DNA from: Pyxicephalus adspersus
Taxonomy: Eukaryota > Chordata > Amphibia > Anura > Pyxicephalidae
Direction: 5' to 3'
Length of the DNA: 64,000 bases
Assembly (NCBI RefSeq): GCF_032062135.1
Contig: NC_092869.1
Span: 48,013,028-48,077,027, forward strand
The translations under genes and the position numbers were made by a program. How positions within the stretch are numbered: the stretch's first letter is position 1; each line of letters starts with the position of its first letter. The notes beneath the pieces were generated by a model. That model did no database searches, was not told where the DNA came from, and worked only from the letters and a program-made list of their open reading frames with translations. Positions 1 to 11,345 of this stretch are shown piece by piece.

Positions 1-100
1 TATTGGAGCAAAGTTTTACCTGGTGGGGCAAAATAAATCATTTATATTTGCTATGTACTTAACACCAAAAGATCCCCCAGCCTGTGATCAGACACTGAAA

Positions 101-240
101 GGAGAAGCAGCAGACTAATAAACTCATCCTTCTCACTTTGCAATCTCCTTCAGTGAGCATTCTCCCTGCCCTATAGCAACAGATTACCTCCTTGTGCTTC
201 TTCCTTCCTTGAGCTCTGCTGTAAAGGGAATGGAAGCTGA
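101..240. repeat. Diverged interspersed repeat fragment
   Basis: This stretch shares several blocks with 36855-36995, including gaagcagc..actrataarctcat, ctccttctcac and gagctctgctgta..ggaat, in the same order and spacing. Two diverged copies of one interspersed family is the simplest reading. The class is unknown. Confidence 0.45.
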
Positions 241-454
241 TAAGTTATCAAAAAAGAGAAAGAAGGGTTTTCTGTGGTCAAAATCAATAATCTATATTTG
301 GCATACACATAAGTATCCTAGTGTAAACACAAAGAGTTACCATAATATGCAATGAGTAGTACACAAAGAACAATGACATTTCTGGGAGTTTGCCTTTTAT
401 TGCTAAACAATCAGTTGCCTGACTCAATATTAACGTAAAACGAATGTCACATGT

Positions 455-500
455 CTCTACCCGACGCGTTTCGCCACTATGCTTCCTCAGGGATGTATGG
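455..500 (-). other. Hammerhead-ribozyme-like motif, copy A
   Basis: Read on the minus strand, this has CTGAGGA, an 11-nt segment that can close with two G-C pairs, then GAAACGCGTC, flanked by ATCC and GGGT that can pair as a short stem I. That order matches the hammerhead core (CUGANGA, stem II, GAAA, short stem III, UH, stem I). An extra A precedes stem II, and stem III is only the palindrome ACGCGT. Related motifs lie at 11309 and 47004. I infer a fragment of a Penelope-like or similar retroelement; activity is not established. Confidence 0.4.
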
Positions 501-960
501 AGAACGTCAAAGCAATTAGCAATTGAAAGGGGTTCAAATACTCGGGCGAAGGGTCATCCATGGGGTTATTAGTTATTCTTGGGGTGGTTGAGATATAAAA
601 CCACCAACTACCAATCTCTAGGCATTGAGATCGCTGCTACAGCAATGAAGGAATTACTGACCGTCAGCATGATCCGTGTAAAGGCCGATACAAGAAGCCG
701 ATGTACTCTGCTTACAAGAATGTAAAATCACAGAGATATAATCACTGCTGAAAGATGATTGGTCGGTTCCTCCTTGCCTATGCTTGTGGATATCCAGAAA
801 TGATGTCATTACACTATGGCGCCAACTGGGAGCGTCATGATACGCTGCTGTGTAAATGATTGATTCACATTATTTTACACAAATAGATAAAACAGCGTAA
901 AAATATCCAATATAAAATAATATTCTCCTATATATTATATTATGAATAGAGATCACTAAT
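501..960. other. Unassigned sequence next to motif A, AT-rich at its end
   Basis: No gene is seen. The stretch may belong to the same retroelement as the hammerhead-like motif beside it, but no boundary or coding frame can be shown. The last 100 bases are strongly AT-rich. Confidence 0.3.
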
Positions 961-984
961 TTCTTTGTGTTTGTCTCTCCATAG

Positions 985-1100
985 ATTATTTCCCTCTCTT
1001 CTATTCTTTTTCTTCAACCCTGTCTCTCCTAATCTTTCATTTTCTCTCCCTCATTCTTCCTCATCTCTCTTTCCTCTCCCCCCCTCCATCATTTCTTACA
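985..1100 (+). repeat. Pyrimidine-rich tract
   Basis: An almost continuous C/T run on the plus strand (tctctcc, ttcttcc and cctcccc blocks). The open frame across it is low-complexity Ser/Leu/Phe/Pro and is not a protein. Confidence 0.6.
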
Positions 1101-1340
1101 TTGCGGGGAATAACTCATTCACTCATCACACATCTCCTCTTCTGTAATCACACATAGATGAGTCTTTGCTGGTTTTGGTTTGCACATTAGGAGCTCTCTA
1201 AATGACAATGCCAGAAGTGCGGTGAGACCACAAACACAGTTCTATATTCTGTAAGTCTGTAATCATCATAAAATTATATTGTGCAATGTCCTAAGACCAT
1301 GGCGGGGCAGAGAGCGCTGTGCAAAGTGCATAACCCCGCG

Positions 1341-1390
1341 CAGCCATCAGCACCCATCAGCACCCATCAGCACCCATCAGCACCCATCAC
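1341..1390 (+). repeat. 10-bp tandem repeat (cagcacccat)n
   Basis: About five tandem copies of cagcacccat, the first being shorter (cagccat). The surrounding 1275-1560 contains ggtgaaatctgggtgccggg, which looks like part of an interspersed repeat, but no second copy lies in this window. The overlapping open frames are by-products of the array. Confidence 0.8.
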
Positions 1391-1560
1391 TCCTTGGCTC
1401 CACCAAACCGGTGAAATCTGGGTGCCGGGGGATATTACACATTGCAAGCCAACATATACGTCAATGGTACAATCTGATCTCTGCAATGCATGGTGGGGAC
1501 ATACGGAGGCTTTCTGCTACAGTGCATAGATCATTAGAGGAGCTAGCTAAAGAATGAGCT

Positions 1561-1939
1561 GTGCTGCTTCTCTGTTCACACTCCATTCATAAAGTAGTGA
1601 AAGTGAAACTGCAACAAAGAATGTTAGGATCCCCTCTCTCATTAAACAGGATTGTGAGGCAGACTTGTGTAAAGCTGTGCATGGTCAGCAATACAAGGAG
1701 CTCAACTTTCTATTGGAGGCGCTGGGAACACATAGGTGTGTGCAGGGTCATCCCAAAAATCCCAGGTGAACAGAAATTATTCAGGACGTCAATGACCGAG
1801 CCAATGGCTAAGCCGGTCCATCAAGGCTCTACCTACATCCACAATTTCACTTTTGGGTGGGCTGACCCTTACAAGCCGAAGCCCCCCAATTCCTCCGGTC
1901 AGGAAGGGGTCACTAATGACGTCATCCAAGAACAATAAG
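1561..1939. other. No feature seen
   Basis: Unique-looking sequence. A 125-codon open frame spans most of it, but the protein has no recognisable domain and there is no support from splice sites or flanking signals. Confidence 0.3.
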
Positions 1940-2640
1940 CAACATTAATGACAAATAAAACACCGAACAGATTTTACCATTTGCCATAAAATCAGGAATT
2001 GCCCTTTTGGTTTGCCCCGGCCGCGCCCGTCCTACCCCCCGAGTGCGTTGCCATAATCGGCGTCTTAATTTTTTCCCACAACTTTGAGGCTTAATAGCTT
2101 TAAAATTTTACAAGTTGTAAAAACAATTAAAGTCGTAATTTTAAAAATAAGCAGAAGCCGCCCCTTCAAACGCCTGTGAACCTTTAACACTTGGCGGCTA
2201 AATAGGAGCTTGTGCTGCCGTCAGATGCGGCCCGGCGTTGAGAAAACACAGGAGCGCCTTTCCTGCGAGGACGCCCATGCCAGCTCGGCCTCCACTGTTT
2301 ATTTTCACGGTTCGGTGGAAGAATTTTAATGTAACGAGCGCTGCCTGCGCTAATGTAAAGCACGGAGCCCAAACTGTAATTACCATGTCAGAAATTTCTC
2401 AGCTTAAAAGGCAGCACCTGACAAAAATGATTTGATTTCTATTTAAATCGTGTCGGGGGTGGGGGTCGCCGAAAGCGCTCAGACGACACGCAGGCCTTCC
2501 AAGCGAGCAATCTCAACAGCGCTATTGTTCCTTATCGCCGTCCTCTGACCGCCTGTTTATACCCAGGATATGGGGACATTTAACACCTCGTAATATATTT
2601 GCCTTTCAACAAGGTTTTATTTTTCTTTCCCACTTTTATA
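1940..2640. promoter_or_regulatory. Candidate conserved non-coding element
   Basis: No repeat is recognised. An AT-rich homopolymer-like part (2060-2150) is followed by a CpG-containing part (2160-2350), and a TAATTA homeodomain core lies at 2378-2383. Mixed composition with CpGs kept inside otherwise AT-rich DNA is typical of ancient enhancers, but conservation cannot be tested here. This is an inference from composition only. Confidence 0.35.
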
Positions 2641-2958
2641 TATTGCGAGTGCATTGTCTTTTTCTTTATTATTCTTCTGCATGGCATAGCCTAAAATTGT
2701 CATCAGGCAAAAAAATTAAGGCAAGGAACCTTGGTATTTTTCTATTGTTTAAAATAATAATTATTAATAAATCAGTAAAATGTAAATACCTGAATCTGAC
2801 CTGGTGTCTCCCCCTTGCAGTTCCTGTTTTGCAGAGCACAGTCTGGGAATAATGGGGGGAAACAGCTCAAGGGCCAATCAGCTGCGCAACAATGTATGCT
2901 GATAGCAAGAAAAGAATAGGTGTGACAGAGAGATGAGCACATGACTGTCCCCCCCTAC

Positions 2959-2982
2959 ATATATATATATATATATATATAT
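2959..2982 (+). repeat. (AT)12 microsatellite
   Basis: Twelve uninterrupted AT dinucleotides. Confidence 0.95.
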
Positions 2983-2989
2983 CAAAAGT

Positions 2990-4810
2990 GTTCAAGGCAC
3001 CTGCTGCAGGTTCTAATGCATGCTATATGGAAGTCACAATGAGCTGGAAAATTTTACTAATCTCTTGCAGCTTGATTGTCTTCATTGTGTGAAAAAGGAA
3101 AGAAAATGCTGAAGCTTTTAAGTTCTCTTGTACAATGTACACAGTGTTGCAGATTCCAGGGGGATTCTGGGTAATCATCAACCTTCCCCCTTATACCTTA
3201 TCTGTGCCGCCCCGGGGTGTCTGCATTTTGTTTAGGGCAAAGGTATGATTGGCTTGTGTGGCACCCACAGGGGAGACACTGGCAGGTCTGTTTGGAGCAA
3301 TCAGGCTGCAGTATACAGACTTCCAAGCCGGTCATTCTGGCCCCTGGCGGACAATGTCCAGAGACGCTGCTGACATCTCTGTTTACAGAAAGCGCAATTT
3401 GAATTTTTTCTCTTTTCTGTAAAGTGGGCGGTGGGGGGATTGCTGGGATTACATTCAAAGCAGCCTGCCGTTCTAGATTTAGCAAAATGTAAACCTCGGC
3501 GCAAACTGCTCTCTAATTGCAACCTTCATCCAGCCGGGGGTCTGAAAGCCGGCCGCACTGCTGACAATTTATTTTCTCTCTGACAACATCAAGATGAATT
3601 AGGCCGCAATGACTCCAATGCACTTTGCTGCTTGGTGGTGGTGATGCAGCTGGGTGACTGATGGGGGGTCATTATGGGAGGGGGGGTTATGTAAAATCAA
3701 TTCGCAGACCCCTTAATATAGAATGTCAGCACTCGGGGAGCAGGATCGGGGTGTGGAGTTAGTTGGCACCTTTGGAGCAAACACGGGAATGTTAGATTGG
3801 GAGAATAAATGTGAGATTAAAGGGGATCTGTGGGCGAGACCAAAATGCATGCCGCCATTGGGGTAAAATGGTATTTTTCTGAGTAACATAGTTGTGTTAC
3901 CTGTTGATCCTGCCACTAGGCTCCCCAATACTCCCCCCCCCCCTTTGCACACTATATTCTGAATCTAATTGCTCTCCATGTTGGCCCAGCTCCTTCACTC
4001 CTCCCTCCCCCGCCTACATAACCTTATATGTAGCATCAGGTGGAGAAGCAACAAAGTGACAGCTCCTGGGTAGCATCCATTATCCAGGCTTTTTAATGTC
4101 TATACAGGGAAATAAAGACACATAATGTCATGGGAAAAGTTTTCTTTGCTCTGGTGACAGGGCCTCTTTAAAGCATACTTAAAATGATGATTATATAAAG
4201 TTACCCGGTACAAAGATTGACAACACTGCTGTGTGATTTCATAGCAGAATAAACTGTGTTGTCACCTTGTTACAGGAAGAAAATGAAGGTGATGAACACA
4301 GTAATTGTGTCTCTGTGCTTTGCTTGCTATGGAGGAGTAGATGAGCCCAATATCTGATACCTAAGCTTTGGATCTCATGGCACCATCTATATCACCAGAA
4401 CCAACAGCTATTCTCAGCCGGAGTTCTGCCGATTCCTAGGGCCCCTCCAGAGGTTTCTGGGGTGATTTGTTCTGTGGCTGGTTGGCCTCATAGCTGTTCC
4501 AGGATCAATGCCACATGGCAGTGCCAACAGTGTGCCACCAATGGGCTTGTTACAGTTTGTAAGAGCGGCATTCTGATTACCATTGTAAAGGGGAAATTCT
4601 AAGCACTGGCCACCAATGTAGAAGACAATTGTTCCCAATGGACCCTTATGAATTGTTTTTAGCAAAGGTTCCCCAAAACAGTGGCGCAGGACAGGCGGAG
4701 GTCTTGTAGGCGGCCTTGTTGTCCCCTCATAACCACAGAGCCGGGAGAGGAGATCCTACCATTGGCTTCATCTTCCGGTATTACATGGAGCCATCAGAGC
4801 CCGGAAAACA
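2990..4810. other. Mostly unassigned non-coding sequence
   Basis: No gene is supported. 3530-3640 (gccggccgcactgctgac, then a gaattaggc block) looks non-repetitive and could be a short conserved element. 4080-4180 ends in 'gcctctttaaagcatactta', a phrase that resembles the edges of frog interspersed repeats. All open frames are shorter than 100 codons and lack domain character. Confidence 0.3.
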
Positions 4811-4819
4811 TTGGAATGG

Positions 4820-5055
4820 GGGCGTCTGATGTGAGTAAAGGTGGGACATTCATGTGATACAAAGGGGCATATGCTGTGATGAGGGGCTCCGATGGGAGTT
4901 GGAAACACTGATGTGAAGTGGAGGGAAGAATCTCAGATGTAAAGGGGGACTCTGATTAGAGGGGCGACCCTAATGTGAAGGACGGAGGTCAAATAAATAT
5001 GGGAAAACTCTGATGTAAGGAGGACCTCTTAATGTCAAGGTGGGCTCTGGGTGTG
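4820..5055 (+). repeat. Degenerate minisatellite
   Basis: The phrase 'actctgatgtgaagggggg' recurs in decayed form about seven times (ctgatgtgagtaaagg, ctgatgtgaagtgg, cagatgtaaaggggga, ctaatgtgaagga, ctgatgtaagga and similar). The period is irregular, roughly 25-45 bp. It is an old tandem array. Confidence 0.6.
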
Positions 5056-5073
5056 AAAAAGCATGGGAAAGGG

Positions 5074-5100
5074 AAAAGAAAGAAAGAAAGAAAGAAAGAA
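5074..5100 (+). repeat. (AAAG)n microsatellite
   Basis: About six tandem aaag units follow the degenerate minisatellite directly. Confidence 0.9.
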
Positions 5101-5970
5101 TAAGGTCATCCTGGGGCTGATCTGTGACAACCAGGAGCAGCCAAGCACCAGGAATTGTATGCGTGTCATCTTTGAGCTGGAATCTCTTTCCAGGAAAGGG
5201 GCCCTGGATGATGCCTGAATAAAGATGGATCCGTCCTCCTGGATAGAAAAGCAGAATAAAGCATTTTCAGGGGAGTATTGTGATGGGAGAGAATACAAAT
5301 ATGAAAGCCATTACCGGAATCCCCATACTGAACAGATGTAGCACACATGGACATTTTTTACCTTTTCTTCATAAAGCACCGTTAATATTTGGAGGAATAT
5401 TTGGGTCTTGTGCGGTATAGCTTTGTTTTGTATCTCTTGCTGCTTGTTTTTTGTTTTTGCTCTGATTGTTTGTGTGTTCAGTGTAAATATTATACACAAG
5501 GCAAGAATATAATAACATTGCAAACAATAATGCAAACAACACAAAAAGCAACAATAAACAAAAAGAAACAAAGTAACATCTTCTTGTGTGACATTGGGGG
5601 AAATGGGCCAGGAGCGCCACCCACAGGCCATCACAATACCATCAACAGACCAATAACAGCAAGACATTTCTATCATTTCCAAACATGTTTTTGCTCAATG
5701 GGCCCCTGGATTCTGAAGGAAATGATGGATGATCAATAAGTCATTGGGCGATTTTTCTCCTTAGAAGCTGATTCTTCAATGAGGATGATGGTAAGTACCA
5801 TGTAGCGCTCCATTGTGAAGGATCTCCGTGGGTGTTAGCTGATGTTGGATTGGGCAGATATCTATCCGGCTTTCTATTGCCGGCTGTGGGGAATTTCCAA
5901 ACGGATTTCAAATCTGATAAAACAATCGAATCTAAAGTGATGTGTCATCAGAATTCTAATGAACATGTTA
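5101..5970. other. No feature seen
   Basis: Unassigned sequence with an A/C-rich stretch at 5500-5580. Open frames of 116 and 123 codons lie on opposite strands over the same low-complexity segment and are not protein-like. Confidence 0.3.
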
Positions 5971-5974
5971 ATTG

Positions 5975-6018
5975 CATTATATTATTGTATTATATTATAT
6001 TATATATATATATATATT
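5975..6018 (+). repeat. AT-rich simple repeat
   Basis: (TATTA)n and (AT)n merge into one A/T-only run. Confidence 0.85.
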
Positions 6019-6450
6019 GTACAAGGAGTTTGGTGGTCTCAGGGGACAGGTAGGGGCGGATTTTGGGGATATTGTGCAGGGTAAAGTGACCAGACCTGGA
6101 GATGTTCTGAATTTGGGGGTAAATTCAAAGGGTAGAATCTTGTGTGTGTAGATAATTTTGGGACATTTTATTGATTGGTCATTCCTGTGAAATATTGGCA
6201 GCGGTTTTGCTCATATTCACTCTCTTTGTGCCTCAGTAATAGATCTCTGGAAATTAAACTCTTTAAGGGGCTACTATTGCCCAAGCAGCCAATCAGAACG
6301 TCCCATACCAGCCCTTGTCCATGGTAGAAGTAGAAAGGGCAACAGCTGCAAGGAATCTGATTGGCCACACTCAGCCAAGAGATAATGGATGGCTCAGGTG
6401 TCCATTGTTATAATGCCAGCTCCATGGAAGGACCAGCACACCTAAAGGAT

Positions 6451-6670
6451 CTGATTTATCAAAGCTATCCAAAACCGCAGAAGATACTCTATCATGGGAG
6501 AACCTGGGAGATCCTGAAAATCTGAAACAGACATCTGAAAAATAATTTTCTGTTGATTGGCAAATGTTTTTAATCCTGGAGCAGATTCATTCCAGTTTTT
6601 CTGGAACACCCAGGTTCTCCCATGATTGTCTTTATTCTCCAGTCTTGAAGAGCTTCAATAAATCAGACCC
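6451..6670. mobile_element. Palindromic hairpin MITE, copy 1
   Basis: It starts ctgatttatcaaagct and ends agcttcaataaatcagac, which are inverted ends. Inside, 'tcatgggagaacctggg' is mirrored by 'cccaggttctcccatga'. There is no coding capacity. It belongs to a family of eight copies in the window, in the 'atcatgggagaacctggg' subfamily. The superfamily is not assigned. Confidence 0.85.
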
Positions 6671-7470
6671 TAAGTCAATGATTGACTGTTACAAGTTGTA
6701 AAGTTCCCGGATAAAGATGACAGACGACAATCTATTACCTTGATGAGGTTATACACGTAGTACATCTCTGTTTGACCAATGTCACCTCAACAAGTGTCTC
6801 CGTTGGAAGATTCCTTCCTCTTCATTTTTCTCATGACAACTTTACATGATCATGTCTGATGATGGGTGTCATTGAACTGGAAGACTGATGACATCCCGTG
6901 GCCAGGAATAGGTACTACAGGGGACTGCTCTATATATCAGTTGAGTAGTGCAGCCTGAGCATAAATAGATATCCTTTGGACTTTTCAGCTTTGATATTTT
7001 CTGCATGATTGCATGTGAACCTCTTGCTGTAAGTGAAGCCACCATGCAAAGCACACACAATTAACTACTGTGATACTTCAAAACTCGAAACATAGTACAG
7101 GAGACGGTCAGAGACTGCAGACATACTGTAGGAGAAGTTTAGAGACTTAAGAAATCACACAATTCAGAGAGTGCAGAAATGCTACATAAATTGTTTGAGA
7201 TTAGAGACAGGCCTCAGGGGACTGAAGACACATTTCTATGAGATTTCCAGAAATCCCAGCTATTACAGCCCCCTTACACATTATCTTTGTCACATTTGAT
7301 ATTTTATTTCAAGGAACCATTCTAAAAGAAATCAGAGGAAAGAAAACCATAAAAAGTCAATATATACCAAGTCACATGTGGCCCCCGGGCACCAGGTTGG
7401 GCACCAGGTCTCTTCTATACTCTGCCCACCATATCCCCCTCCCCCACCCATACAATCCCTGCTTGATTTT
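6671..7470. other. No feature seen
   Basis: Unassigned intermediate sequence with no long frames. The segment 7080-7220 repeats 'gagactgcag/gagacttaag/gagagtgcag' loosely and may be an old degenerate repeat. Confidence 0.3.
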
Positions 7471-7479
7471 TGTAACATT

Positions 7480-8300
7480 GGACTTCTGGCAGCAAACAAA
7501 CAGTTAACCCGTTCCCTTCCCACAAATGCCGTTGCCACCTTAAATTACCTAAACTTGAAGGGCTTTCCGTGTAAATCCTAAATGCAGATTCTGTTTCCAA
7601 GATCAGCTTGTAGGAAAAACAGAGATTCCACAGCTGACCTTAAATTAATTGTAAAAAGTCAAGGTCTAAATTGTTTATCTTTAAAACCTGAAAAAAAAGT
7701 GAAAGTGAGCGAAGGAAAAAGAATCCGAACAGAAAAATGGAAAACAAACAAAACTCCAATTCGGGGTAATGCCACAAAAAATTAAACGGGATTCCAATAG
7801 CTAACGTGTAATTTGCACATCAGAAAGATTTGATACATAACATTAACTTTATATAAAAATAAAACAATTTGTAGCGGATGAAAACATCTTAAAACAATTA
7901 GCGTTTTTCCCGAGCACGAGATGTAGTGAAAGCTTTCCAAAAGTGAGATTTTCTATAATTTATCTTTTTCCTAAGCAAACAATAAAACATTGCAGACACC
8001 GGGGGCTCGTAAACGCCTTCTTCGTCCCTTTCCAGCGCACAGACCCGGCCTGTGTTTTGGCAAATTGATTCATTCGGGCCAAAAATGTCGGAGATGTCTT
8101 GTGTTAGCCGTCAGAAAAGTTTGTGCTAATTGGAATTATAAACAGCAGATAAAATGTTATTATCCCGGTTAGCTGGGTAAAGCGTTGTGAACGCCGCGCG
8201 CTATCGCCTTGAAATAACGCTTGCTGGTTTCAATGTTTTTTTGGCCATTATGGGGCAGATTTTGGGTTTTCCGAAAATTGCTGACGTGAAAAAAGAGCTC
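7480..8300. promoter_or_regulatory. Candidate conserved non-coding element
   Basis: A long repeat-free block. Homeodomain-type cores (TTAATT at 7645-7650, ctaattgg near 8126) lie in an AT-rich part, and a CpG-bearing part runs 8030-8220. This is an inference from composition; alignment to other frogs or to mammals would decide it. Confidence 0.35.
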
Positions 8301-9370
8301 TGTTCTTTCTGTAGTGAGGCGACCCCTGATCTGCATGGGTTAAATGTTCATTTGGATCCAGGATACCCAAAAACAAGGACTTCTACTTACCTTGTGCTGA
8401 AGGCTCTTAAATGGCTCCCCGCAGCGTCCTCTCCAAGGTGCTCCAAGCTGTGCTCATAGTTCTGACCTCACTTTCTACAATGTGGGATAAATAGTCCTGG
8501 TGCTATGAATTAGAACCCAGAAGACCTACCAACAAATATTTATGATAGGTATTTCATAAATGGGTCTATTTTCACCTGTGGCAAGAAACAACAGCAAACC
8601 GCTACTGTGCACCCAGGAGCAGCAAATGGCGTGAATCTTCAAATAGTAACAGCGCAGACAAAAGCGGCAGCGCCCATAATCTGCCACAGCCACATCAATC
8701 CGTCTTCCTACCCTCTCCTATTCACTGGAATGGGAGATGTTGGGACTGCAGTTGACGCTCTAATACAGCCCAATAAATATCTTTTAAAGTACCCTAGGTA
8801 AAAACAGAAAAATATTTATTATTTGCAGTGCCAGGTAGGTTGTCTCCAGGGGGATTTCTTCCACTTCACCTTCACACTATTGTTTAAATAGATTTATTTA
8901 TGCATCATTGACATCTGCAGAACTCCTTGTCTCAGAGAAGCTCACAATCAAACAAGGATTGTCTGGCAGGAAAGGCAACCTGAATTTTGTACATTCACCA
9001 GTTCACTTTGCCCCGCCCCTCGCCTATGACTGTACAGTGAAAAAATAGCAGCACAGCAATAGTTCATCCTATCACTCTGCCTATAGGTACATTTCTTGCA
9101 CATTAACACCCAATGGATCCTTGAGTTGCTTTTCTTAGTGTTAGCTCTGATTTACATGGACTGCAGGATAATGATATCAAATCAGATATTTGCACAGATT
9201 GCATATAGAAAATACTGTCAGGGTGAAATTATAAATACAGAACGGCAACAGAAGAGTTAAAGTCGCACAGGTCCAATATTCAATCTGCAGACAAAGTGAT
9301 TTGGTAAAAGAGTGGAAAGTTCAGAAAGTAACAAATGGAAAAGAGTTGTGTAATTATTGGGCAGTGCTGG
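8301..9370. other. Unassigned non-coding sequence
   Basis: No gene or clear repeat is seen. 8600-8760 contains short CA-rich phrases that resemble frog interspersed repeats, but no second copy in the window is convincing. Confidence 0.3.
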
Positions 9371-9375
9371 ACTTT

Positions 9376-9394
9376 CACCACTAGGGGGCTTCAT
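9376..9394 (+). promoter_or_regulatory. CTCF-like motif outside the hAT family
   Basis: 'caccactagggggcttcat' matches the core CTCF consensus CCACYAGRKGGC closely. Unlike the motifs at 38.0-44.5 kb, it does not lie in the cagtgttt hAT family. Binding is not shown. Confidence 0.45.
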
Positions 9395-9811
9395 GTGGCA
9401 GCAGAAAGAAGACACTAAAATCTGATTAAAATTAAATTTATTACCCCCAATGCCCCCCTGGCAGTGCCCGGCTTCCCATGCCTTTTTTCTGACCGCAGCT
9501 TGATTATTGGCCCTACATATAGGCAGGGATTTATAACACAATTCACCCCTATAGACTTCCATGGGGTTAGCTACAAATTCACTCACTAAGAACTGAAAAT
9601 GTCTTGCAAAGCAAACCGGGCAGATTCGCCTATTGGAAGTTGTGTTGGGGGCAGCCATGCAGGTACAGGCAATGAATGCTGCAGCTTCTCTGCCTACTGC
9701 AATGCATCGTTATGTCATTTGAATAGATGGTGGGGGCAAAGCTGCTCCCTTGCTAAGGGCCCCGTAATCCATTTTGGGTCTGAACCTCCCTATGCCAATT
9801 GGTGCAGTTTG

Positions 9812-10024
9812 CAGATTTATCAAAGTTCTCCAAAACTGGACTATCATGGGAAAACCTGGGTTATCCAGTAAATTTGGAATGGATCTGGCCCAGGATTGGA
9901 AACATTTGTCAAATAATAGCAAACAAGATTTTAAGAAATCCATTCCAGGTTTGCTGGATGTCTGAGGTTCTCCCATGACAGTCTATCTTCTCCAGTCATG
10001 ATAGAGCTTCAATATCTCAGACCT
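9812..10024. mobile_element. Palindromic hairpin MITE, copy 2
   Basis: cagatttatcaaagttctcc opens the element and its inverse closes it. Inner arms are ctatcatgggaaaacctggg and aggttctcccatgacagtc. The copy is diverged and non-coding. Confidence 0.8.
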
Positions 10025-10442
10025 TATACATGAATCCCAGATCCCCTGCAGAACAGACAAATCTGCTTACAACTTTCAGGCAAATCCCAATTGCACATTC
10101 ATCAGCACGCACACATTAGTTCCATGGGGGCCCCGTGTGTTGGGTATCGGGCCTAGAGCAGCTCTAAGGTCACAGTGGTGCTGGAAGCAGGTTGGCACCC
10201 ACATTTGTATGAGGTCTAAAATATGCCGAAATGTGGAGGGGACGGTTTTGGTCAAGCCGCTGTTTCTTTATAACACATATTTTCCCATTTCCCCCCCCCG
10301 CAAAGTCACTTTTCTGGCATTTTTGGAAACCGCAACAGAATCTATCTGCGGGCCTGGCTGGCCAATCCAGTGTGAGCTACATGCGCCAGAGGTAACCAAT
10401 CAGAATGTGTCTGCAGGGGATTACAGAAGGGACAGATTATAT

Positions 10443-10517
10443 TTATTGTACAGCGCTGCATAATATGTTGGAGCTATATAAATCCTGTTTAAAAATAATA
10501 ATAATAATAATAATAAA
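10443..10517 (+). mobile_element. SINE-family tail with (AAT)n
   Basis: 'tattgtacagcgctgcataa' then 'tatgttggagctatataaat' and (aat)n. This is the 3' tail of the family whose full member lies at 43318-43640. The 5' part is missing. Confidence 0.85.
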
Positions 10518-10519
10518 CA

Positions 10520-11300
10520 AATATGCAGGGTATAACACCCCGAGCAAAGTGCAATGTGATCGCTTACAAGGGGAAATATTCTATTTTATTGCATATGACA
10601 TTATTATATTTTATTATTATTATACACAAAACTCGTATAATATTTAAATATCTTTGCATGCGTGCAGGAAAAGTGAATCCCATGTTGTCTCAGCCCTGAT
10701 CCAAACACATGGTGGGCAGCAGAATTCAAAAACTGTCAACAATGTATCAAAACATTTCATGACAATAAACTCAAACGATTGGCCAGTTTGTGGTCATGTG
10801 ATGAGTTTTCTGGGCTGTAAAGTAATCAGCAGCACTGAGATGCAACAATAAAAAAATAACAATAAAAATAAATATTTTAATAAAAAACAAACAGCTTATG
10901 TTTGATACATAGTGATTTAGTAAATATATTCATGCGTTGAATTTTTCTACACACAGCCCCTGTTCTGTTCAATGGAGAGCGGAGGGGGGAGGGGGAAGGA
11001 TGAGGGAACGGGGCCCTGCTGTGTCACTCCTCATTGAAATGCACAGTGCTTGTTCCTGATTGGTCATTCTTTGATTCAAAACGTGTCAATATAGTCTGAT
11101 ATTGACCGAATATTGAACTTCACAACAAAATATTTCGCCAAAAACACCAATTTATAGTATAGAGTCTCTCTGAGCAGATTTTTTCCTTCCTAAAATATTC
11201 CATATACAAGACATATAAAGAAATACTTTTATGCCAACGCATCTTTCATAATACAAGAACACGCTTGTTTTGTTTCAATACTCTAGCTTGCTTGATTGAT
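10520..11300. other. AT-rich unassigned sequence
   Basis: Non-coding, with A/T-rich stretches (10590-10650, 10850-10900). 11100-11300 may belong to the retroelement carrying the motif at 11309, but no boundary is visible. Confidence 0.3.
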
Positions 11301-11308
11301 GTCTCTGT

Positions 11309-11345
11309 ATCCCCTGAAGAAGCTGTGTGGTGAAACGTGTCGGGA
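11309..11345 (+). other. Hammerhead-ribozyme-like motif, copy B
   Basis: ATCCC, then CTGAAGA, a 10-nt segment able to form a weak hairpin, GAAAC GTGTC and GGGAT. The outer ATCCC and GGGAT pair perfectly over 5 bp, as stem I of a hammerhead would. Position 7 of CUGANGA may be any base in known hammerheads. As in copy A there is one extra A before stem II, and stem III is minimal. It is best read as a retroelement-borne motif, perhaps inactive. Confidence 0.45.
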
